This document shows, in pieces, positions 5,323 to 9,479 of a DNA stretch of 9,479 bases; within the stretch, counting starts at the first letter, position 1; every line of letters begins with the position of its first letter. The notes beneath the pieces were generated by a model, which searched no databases, was not told the origin of the DNA, and was given only the letters and a program-made list of their open reading frames with translations. This stretch comes from Archangium sp. GTDB lineage: Bacteria > Myxococcota > Myxococcia > Myxococcales > Myxococcaceae. The DNA lies in contig JAEUJT010000091.1 of assembly GCA_016793525.1 (NCBI GenBank), positions 1 to 9,479 of the forward strand, in the 5' to 3' direction. Position numbers and translations under genes: made by a program.

Positions 5323-5795
5323 GGCCGTGCCTCCTCGAGCTCGTGCAGCTGGGCCACCACCTCGAAGTCGTCGGCGCCGTCGAGCCCCACCACCTCGTAG
5401 TCTTCAAGCACGTCGATATTCTGGGCGACGAAGAGCTGCTCTTCCGACTCGGGTGCCACACCGGCGTCTCGCCCCGTCACCACCACCAGCACCGACAGAC
5501 CCGCCGCGGCCAGGGCGCCCACCGGCACCCAACGGCTGGCGGTGAAAAATGCCTTCACCCGCTCCCACCCCGACGGCGGCGCCTCGAGTTGGGTCAGCAC
5601 CGCGCGGCGGAGCGCCGCCGACGGCTCCGGCGACGACACCAGCGCCACCTGGGCCACGGCCTTGCGCAACCGCTGCTCCAACGCCTTGAGCGCGGGGTCG
5701 ATGGCGAGCTGCGCCTCGAGCGCCTGGGAGGTCTCGGCATCGAGCGCTCCGTCGATGTACGCGGTGAGCTCTTCGGTCCAATCGCGCGCGGTCAT
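5319..5795 (-). CDS. Membrane anti-sigma factor (ASD-like fold without zinc motif)
   Basis: 158 residues from ATG 5795, with GGAAGGAG 6 nt upstream; the start overlaps the sigma stop (ATGA). A longer frame extends upstream into the sigma gene but has no such site. The N-terminal domain, about 7-70 (LTAYIDGALDAETSQALEAQL and a following helix), has the D-G-x-L-D/A-x-E start typical of anti-sigma domains. The HxxxCxxC zinc site is replaced by non-metal residues (EAQLAIDPALKALEQ). One membrane segment lies at about 88-108 (WVPVGALAAAGLSVLVVV). The outer tail is short and acidic and carries VAQNIDVLEDYEVV (123-136), then DFEVVAQLHELEEARP at the end. It is expected to bind region 4 or 2 of the sigma encoded just upstream and to release it on an envelope signal. 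The tail motif recurs in the 52-aa protein two genes downstream. Confidence 0.88.
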   Translation of the reverse strand: MTARDWTEELTAYIDGALDAETSQALEAQLAIDPALKALEQRLRKAVAQVALVSSPEPSAALRRAVLTQLEAPPSGWERVKAFFTASRWVPVGALAAAGLSVLVVVTGRDAGVAPESEEQLFVAQNIDVLEDYEVVGLDGADDFEVVAQLHELEEARP

Positions 5796-6385
5796 GCGAC
5801 GCTCCTTCCGGTCGGTGAAACGCCTTCGTCGAGTGCTTCGAGCTGCTTCATCACCTGCAGGGTGGCGCGGTGGATCAACGACTTCACCGCCGCTTCGGTC
5901 GCCTCGAGCGCGTGGGCGATGTCGCGGTAGGCCATGCCCTCGAAGCGGCACATGGCAAATGCGGCGCGTTCCCGGTCGCTCATCGTCGACAGCGCCTTCG
6001 ACACCGCACCCTCGAGCTCGCGGCCGCGCAGGGCGTCTTCGGGAGTCTCAGATGAAGGCTCCCGCTCGAGGGGAGACTCGGTGTCATCGCGCGTCATCTC
6101 GGCCTCCGTCACCACCGCGCCGCGCCGCACGTCGTTGAGGCAGTGGTTGGTGGCGATGCGAAAGAGGTACGTCTTGAAGGCGGCGGTGGGCCGGTAGCCG
6201 GCCGAGCTCCGGTACACCTTGATGAAGATGTCTTGGGCCAGCTCTTCGGCCCGCGCCTGGGTGCCCACGAAGCGGTAGCAGAAGCGCACCACGCTCGCCT
6301 GGTGCCGGTCGAAGAGGCGCGCGAAGGCGGCCGAGTCACCGCGCCCCGAGGCCTGCATCAGCGCGGTGTCGTCATCAACTGGCAC
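5792..6385 (-). CDS. ECF-type RNA polymerase sigma factor, first gene of a coupled sigma/anti-sigma module
   Basis: 197 residues from GTG 6385. Region 2 (about 20-90) includes ARAEELAQDIFIKVYRS (44-60) and FKTYLFRIATNHCLNDVRR (70-88), close to the RpoE-like ECF consensus. An acidic linker follows (about 94-120). Region 4 (about 122-183) has DRERAAFAMCRFEGMAYRDI (138-156, in part) and the HTH helix EATEAAVKSLIHRAT. It is better conserved than the sigma factor at 609-1205, and the two clearly belong to different subgroups. No convincing Shine-Dalgarno precedes the GTG. It starts 73 bp after the preceding gene on the same strand, so it may be read from that operon or from an unrecognised promoter in the gap; I did not find a GGAAC/GTC-type autoregulated promoter there. 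Its stop overlaps the anti-sigma start. Confidence 0.94.
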   Translation of the reverse strand: MPVDDDTALMQASGRGDSAAFARLFDRHQASVVRFCYRFVGTQARAEELAQDIFIKVYRSSAGYRPTAAFKTYLFRIATNHCLNDVRRGAVVTEAEMTRDDTESPLEREPSSETPEDALRGRELEGAVSKALSTMSDRERAAFAMCRFEGMAYRDIAHALEATEAAVKSLIHRATLQVMKQLEALDEGVSPTGRSVA

Positions 6386-6458
6386 AGACGTTCAAACCCG
6401 GAGCGGGCAGCGCGGTTGCGGGGCGCCCGAAATCACCAGGCATATCAGCTGGTTGCCG

Positions 6459-6989
6459 TCAGTACCCGGCGCCCGGCGACACGCCGCCGCCACCGTCGCC
6501 GCCGTAGACGAACAACGTGTAGTCGCTGACCTCACAGCCCTGGCAGATCTTGGCGAGGCTGTCGGGGGTGATGGCTTTCCACGACTCGACGCCCTGCAGC
6601 TGCGTAGGGGACGCCACCACCAACAGGCGGTGCTCGCCGCGGCCTTCGAAGGCGGGGGCTTCGGCGGCGTATTCCCCCTTCTCCCAGGGGGCAGCATCGG
6701 CGTGTTTCCACATGAAGAGCGTCTGGTTGTCGGTCTCGTCGAAGAGGTACACGTACGCGTTGGCTTCGAGCACGACTCGGAGATCGATGGCCGTTCCTGG
6801 GCCGATGGAGAGCTGCCCCGAAGGCACCTCGGCCCCGGCCGCCGACATCACCCGCAACGTTGGCCGCAGCACGCCTTCGCGCACGCGGGGTGCCACCACG
6901 CCTCCCGGCCCGCCCCGGGTCGCAACGAAGACCAGCGCTCCGATGAGGAGCAGGACAGCCGCGACCAGACCAAGCTGCGTTCGATTCAA
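6459..6989 (-). CDS. Membrane-anchored protein, possible DUF4384-like domain
   Basis: 176 residues from a TTG start at 6989-6987 that overlaps the upstream stop as TTGA. A GGAGG 7 nt upstream supports this unusual start. The N-terminal membrane anchor is MNRTQLGLVAAVLLLIGALV (1-20), then a Gly-rich spacer and a beta-rich domain, about 41-165. Within it GTAIDLRVVLEANAYVYLF (65-83) resembles the core strand of DUF4384-type domains, where a similar G-Y-x-Y-hydrophobic-F strand occurs. The match is tentative. QGCEVSDYTLFVYGG is the last strand; two Cys (149 and 152) may pair. The tail is Gly-rich and ends in Tyr. It has no lipobox and is probably exported and inner-membrane tethered. It is coupled to the 525-aa gene, so the two products probably act together. 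Function is unknown. Confidence 0.78.
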   Translation of the reverse strand: MNRTQLGLVAAVLLLIGALVFVATRGGPGGVVAPRVREGVLRPTLRVMSAAGAEVPSGQLSIGPGTAIDLRVVLEANAYVYLFDETDNQTLFMWKHADAAPWEKGEYAAEAPAFEGRGEHRLLVVASPTQLQGVESWKAITPDSLAKICQGCEVSDYTLFVYGGDGGGGVSPGAGY

Positions 6990-8563
6990 GGGCTCGCCTC
7001 CGACAGGAAGCGCTGCTGCGCCCCCGCATCGAGGGGATTCTGTTGGGTGCGGGCGCAGAAGGCCAGAAAGCGCATCATCACGTCGAGGCCGCGGTGGAGC
7101 GCCGCCTCGGTCTCTTTGCCGTCCATCACGAACCAGACGGCGCCATGGCCGGCCGCGCGCGGGGTGGGCCGCAGCATCGCGAACGCCTGGGCGAAGGCCT
7201 CGGCGCGGCGAGCGTTGGGCTGGCCGAACAAGCTCTTCTCCTTCAGCTGCCCGGCGAGCATCAGCCGCACCAGCGCCGCGAACGACGTGGCGTCATCGAC
7301 ATGGAGCCAGGCGTCGAGCCCGTCGAGGTACTCCGTGAGGACCTTGCGGTCTCCACGGCTGTCGGCGTTGAGGTAGCGCCGGGCAGCGCGGGGCACCTTT
7401 GGGTCGGGGAGCAGGTCGAGCGCCTTGAGGGTGTGCTGCCAGAACGCGATGGTGTTCGCTTCTGGGTCGGGCTCGTCGATGACGATGTCGTAGACGCTGC
7501 TGCCCGGGCTCTTGAGCGCCGCCATCACCGAGCCGGCGGCGAGCGGCGTGGTCTCGGCCACGTCGACGTCGATGTCGACATCGGCTTCGAGAGGAGGAGG
7601 AGGCGGCGGCGGCGCCGAGGCCCGCGGCGCTTCGCCCATGTCGACGATTTCGATCTCGTCGGTCTTGGTCTTCGGAGGCACCCAGCTGCCCGGCGGCGTC
7701 GTGTCCGGGGGCGGGGGCGGCATGCCCATCAGCGTGCGGAAGCTGGGGATGGGCCGCGACGCGCCGAGGGGCTCGGGCGCGCCTTCTTCGATGTCGAACT
7801 CGTCGACCGCCTCGGCCGGGGGGCCGAGCGCGGGGTCGGTCTTCACCTCGTTGCGGCTGGGCGCGGCGGGCGCTCCAGGCGACGTGTCGAGGCCGGCGGC
7901 GCGGCGGCGGCGGCGCTCGGCGGCCTCTTCCATCATCTCGAAGAACTCGTCGAGGTAGGGCTCGAGCTCATCCCAAAGAAAGCGCAGGCCGGCGTCATCG
8001 CCGATCAAATTGCTGGCCACCTCGGGCGACTGGTAGGCCTCGGAGAGGAGGCCCGCGCGCTTGGCGAACTCGGTGCGCGAAGCGTCAACGAACATGCGCG
8101 CCAGCTCGAGGTGGTAGAGGCAGCGGGCGAACTCGACGCGCCGGTTGCCCTCGGGCAGCAGGTCGTTGATCGCCACCCCGAGCAGCACCGCGTCCCCGCG
8201 CACGTCCCAGCACTTCTGGAGCGCCTTGCCGAAACGCTTGGCCTCGAACGATGCGAGCAGGCTCGAGGCCGCGTCCCACAGGGTCTGCAGCGCGGGGTGA
8301 GCGGTGGCGAGGGTCGTGCCTTCGCCGTTGCGCCAGAAAACGAGCAGGTGGTCGGCGACGTCGAGCATGTTGCCGCGGGCTTCGGCGTCGCCACGGCGGG
8401 CGCGATCGAGATCGAAGAGGGCGGTGGCGAACGCGGCGTGGGGCTCCGGCCGGGTACGCAGGACCTGGAGCTCGACGCGCAGGCGCGGCAGATCGCTCTG
8501 CGCCTCGGCGCAGCGCTGCACGAGCGCGGCCACGTCGTCTGGAAAATGATCTGAACTGCCCAC
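6986..8563 (-). CDS. 525-aa two-domain protein with acidic/proline-rich disordered linker, function unknown
   Basis: 525 residues from GTG 8563; GGAGG lies 13 nt upstream, rather far, and no better in-frame start is present. There is no signal peptide or membrane segment, so it is probably cytoplasmic. Residues 1-225 form a helical domain ending in a basic run (AERRRRRAAG). Residues 226-370 are Pro/Ala-rich and low complexity, with two proline runs (about 282-286 and 318-324), and carry four short acidic-hydrophobic segments: DEFDIEE, DEIEIVDMGE, ADVDIDVDV and YDIVIDEPD. Residues 371-525 form a second helical domain (AFWQHTLKALDLLPDP near its start, and HGAVWFVMDGKE near 473-484). No family is recognised. 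The layout suggests a scaffold with peptide docking motifs. It is the first gene of the minus-strand block, divergent from the gene at 8685. Confidence 0.87.
   Translation of the reverse strand: MGSSDHFPDDVAALVQRCAEAQSDLPRLRVELQVLRTRPEPHAAFATALFDLDRARRGDAEARGNMLDVADHLLVFWRNGEGTTLATAHPALQTLWDAASSLLASFEAKRFGKALQKCWDVRGDAVLLGVAINDLLPEGNRRVEFARCLYHLELARMFVDASRTEFAKRAGLLSEAYQSPEVASNLIGDDAGLRFLWDELEPYLDEFFEMMEEAAERRRRRAAGLDTSPGAPAAPSRNEVKTDPALGPPAEAVDEFDIEEGAPEPLGASRPIPSFRTLMGMPPPPPDTTPPGSWVPPKTKTDEIEIVDMGEAPRASAPPPPPPPLEADVDIDVDVAETTPLAAGSVMAALKSPGSSVYDIVIDEPDPEANTIAFWQHTLKALDLLPDPKVPRAARRYLNADSRGDRKVLTEYLDGLDAWLHVDDATSFAALVRLMLAGQLKEKSLFGQPNARRAEAFAQAFAMLRPTPRAAGHGAVWFVMDGKETEAALHRGLDVMMRFLAFCARTQQNPLDAGAQQRFLSEASP
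6997..7001 (-). promoter_or_regulatory. Shine-Dalgarno GGAGG supporting a TTG start
   Basis: GGAGG on the minus strand at 7001-6997, 7 nt before TTG 6989, lies inside the last codons of the 525-aa gene. It decides the start of the membrane-anchored gene. Confidence 0.65.
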
Positions 8564-8684
8564 GGTGAAGCGCTCGCCTCCGTTGCCTCAGGAGCCTGTG
8601 AAAGACGGTACTTCAGCAGCGAGCGGCAACAGACGCGAGAAATTCTGCACTGCCCGTGCGTTGAGGCTGCTTTCGGAGGTGCCG
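8564..8684. promoter_or_regulatory. Divergent intergenic region expected to hold two promoters
   Basis: 121 bp separate the starts of the minus-strand operon and the plus-strand gene, so both promoters should lie here. No convincing -35/-10 pair with correct spacing was found on either strand. TTGAGG at 8661-8666 lies too close to the + start. GCCTCA (8586-8590 with its flank) and TGAGGC near 8663 are complementary but distant. Confidence 0.35.
8675..8680 (+). promoter_or_regulatory. Shine-Dalgarno GGAGGT of the right-edge gene
   Basis: GGAGGT ends 4 nt before GTG 8685. It supports that start over the later in-frame GTG at 8709. Confidence 0.6.
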
Positions 8685-9479
8685 GTGGATCAGTACCGTG
8701 GGGGCCTTGTGACGGAAACGTCGACCGAACACGCCAGACCCCAGGGAGACGCCCTCACGCCCTCGTCGATTGACGTGCTCCGTGGGGAACTCGAGGCGCT
8801 CCGGGGTGGTGACGCCGAAGCAGCGGAACGGCTGCTGCGTCTCCTGCGCTCCGTGGGCCCTCGCCACGAGGCCGCGGGTGACCAGGCCAGGCTGCTGCTG
8901 GCGACGCTCGTCGAGAAAACCCTGCACGGCGCGGAGGCTCCGGGGTTCATTTCGCTGCAGGCTGAGGCAGTCGAGGCGGTGCTTCGGCTCGGGTACCCGT
9001 GGGCGCTCGAGCTCACCCCCGAAGACGTGGCGGCGCTCCACCCCGCTCGACGGGCACCGTTGTTGCGGAGGACGTGGATCGCCGGCGCGCTGCTGGTGCT
9101 CGGCGGCGTGGCGGCGGCGGTAGCGATCCGGCCCGACCCGGTGGTCGTTCGGCCGGTACCCATCGAACAACCGAGGCCTCGCCCTCCGAAGACGCCGGTG
9201 ACGCCGACCCCGCCAGAGCTGAAGACCATGCTGTCAGCGGCGGAGATGTCATCGCTCGTCACCCAGGCCCAGCGCGCGCTCGAGCGGCGGAACGACAGAA
9301 AGGCGCGCGCGCCGCTGGAGCAGTGCCTCGACGCCGACGCGAAGCACCTCACCTGCCTGCGGCTGCTGGCCGAGGTCGAGGCACGCCAGGCCACCGAGCA
9401 CCGCGACGCAGCAGCTTTGTCACGGGCTCGAACGCTGGCCCAACGGTTCTTGGCTACCGCGCCGGCGGACGACGCCTTT
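8685..9479 (+). CDS. Single-pass membrane protein with C-terminal TPR-like helices (3' truncated by the window edge)
   Basis: An open frame from GTG 8685 runs 265 codons to the last base with no stop, so the gene continues outside. Residues 1-128 are predicted cytoplasmic and helical (SSIDVLRGELEALRGGDAEA near 27-46, with further helices). A single membrane segment lies at about 131-148 (WIAGALLVLGGVAAAVAI). A Pro-rich linker follows at about 149-180 (RPDPVVVRPVP and more). From about 185 come amphipathic helices of TPR type: VTQAQRALERRNDRKARAPL, then CLDADAKHLTCLRLLAEVEA and SRARTLAQRFLATAP. The order cytoplasmic, membrane, Pro linker and TPR resembles the FecR protein at 1202-2104 minus its FecR domain. 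N-terminal kinase or sigma-binding motifs were not seen. Function is unknown. Confidence 0.82.
   Translation, partial: MDQYRGGLVTETSTEHARPQGDALTPSSIDVLRGELEALRGGDAEAAERLLRLLRSVGPRHEAAGDQARLLLATLVEKTLHGAEAPGFISLQAEAVEAVLRLGYPWALELTPEDVAALHPARRAPLLRRTWIAGALLVLGGVAAAVAIRPDPVVVRPVPIEQPRPRPPKTPVTPTPPELKTMLSAAEMSSLVTQAQRALERRNDRKARAPLEQCLDADAKHLTCLRLLAEVEARQATEHRDAAALSRARTLAQRFLATAPADDAF

Noticed and set aside
6386..6458. Autoregulated ECF promoter before the minus-strand sigma gene
   Set aside because: GAAC and GTCT strings occur but lie next to each other, not at 16-17 bp spacing. The ACCAG/CTGGT repeat at 6435-6453 is only 5 bp.
6366..7376. 336-codon open frame on the + strand
   Set aside because: It runs antisense across three coupled minus-strand genes, with low-complexity Arg/Ala/Ser composition and no ribosome site.
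7043..8554. Long 503-codon open frame on the + strand
   Set aside because: It is antisense to the 525-aa gene. Its translation is rich in Gly/Arg/Val/Glu without domain structure, as expected from the opposite strand of GC-rich codons. The minus-strand gene has proper coupling and domain layout.
8690..9394. 234-codon open frame on the - strand at the right edge
   Set aside because: The Ser/Ala/Arg-rich translation has no fold signs. The + strand frame has a ribosome site, a membrane segment and TPR-like helices.

Overview
The window is GC-rich, densely packed bacterial DNA that reads as Myxococcota (myxobacterial) chromosome. Supporting signs are strong G/C preference at third codon positions, frequent GTG/TTG starts, ECF sigma factors paired with membrane anti-sigma proteins, a FecR-plus-TPR protein, and a secreted S1 protease whose C-terminus resembles a MYXO-CTERM sorting tail (Gly-Cys, hydrophobic stretch, four arginines). 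I cannot assign a genus. No rRNA, tRNA, CRISPR array, transposase or phage gene was seen.

Left part (1-2104, + strand): a three-gene signalling cassette. It holds the 3' end of a probable outer-membrane beta-barrel gene, an ECF sigma factor one base later, and a FecR-domain/TPR membrane protein whose GTG start overlaps the sigma stop. It is probably a cell-surface signalling unit in which the FecR protein controls the sigma factor.

Middle (2198-4560, + strand): three apparently separate genes. They are a 64-aa conserved-looking small protein, a 316-aa alpha/beta-hydrolase-like protein preceded by a promoter that would give a leaderless mRNA, and a chymotrypsin-fold protease with an N-terminal lipobox, a Gly/Ser/Ala linker and a MYXO-CTERM-like tail. 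A 142-bp gap between convergent genes (4561-4702) carries two near-identical copies of a hairpin-plus-tail extragenic repeat.

Right part (4703-8563, - strand): six consecutive genes. Transcription runs from a 525-aa protein with a disordered acidic/proline linker, to a TTG-started membrane-anchored protein with a possible DUF4384-like fold, to an ECF sigma factor, a zinc-motif-less anti-sigma factor, a DUF3106-type periplasmic helical-repeat protein, and a 52-aa small membrane or secreted protein. Every junction except the one before the sigma gene is a stop/start overlap, so the last four genes form a translationally coupled sigma/anti-sigma/periplasmic module.

The most interesting observation is that the terminal 52-aa protein carries the same short acidic-hydrophobic motif (V-x-x-N-[LI]-D-[LV]-L-E) as the extracytoplasmic tail of the anti-sigma factor two genes upstream. 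This suggests a small mimic, decoy or co-regulator of the anti-sigma factor. The DUF3106-type protein between them is built from seven exact 18-residue units.

At 8685 a divergent + strand gene begins and runs off the right edge. It encodes a cytoplasmic-helical, membrane, Pro-rich, TPR-like protein.
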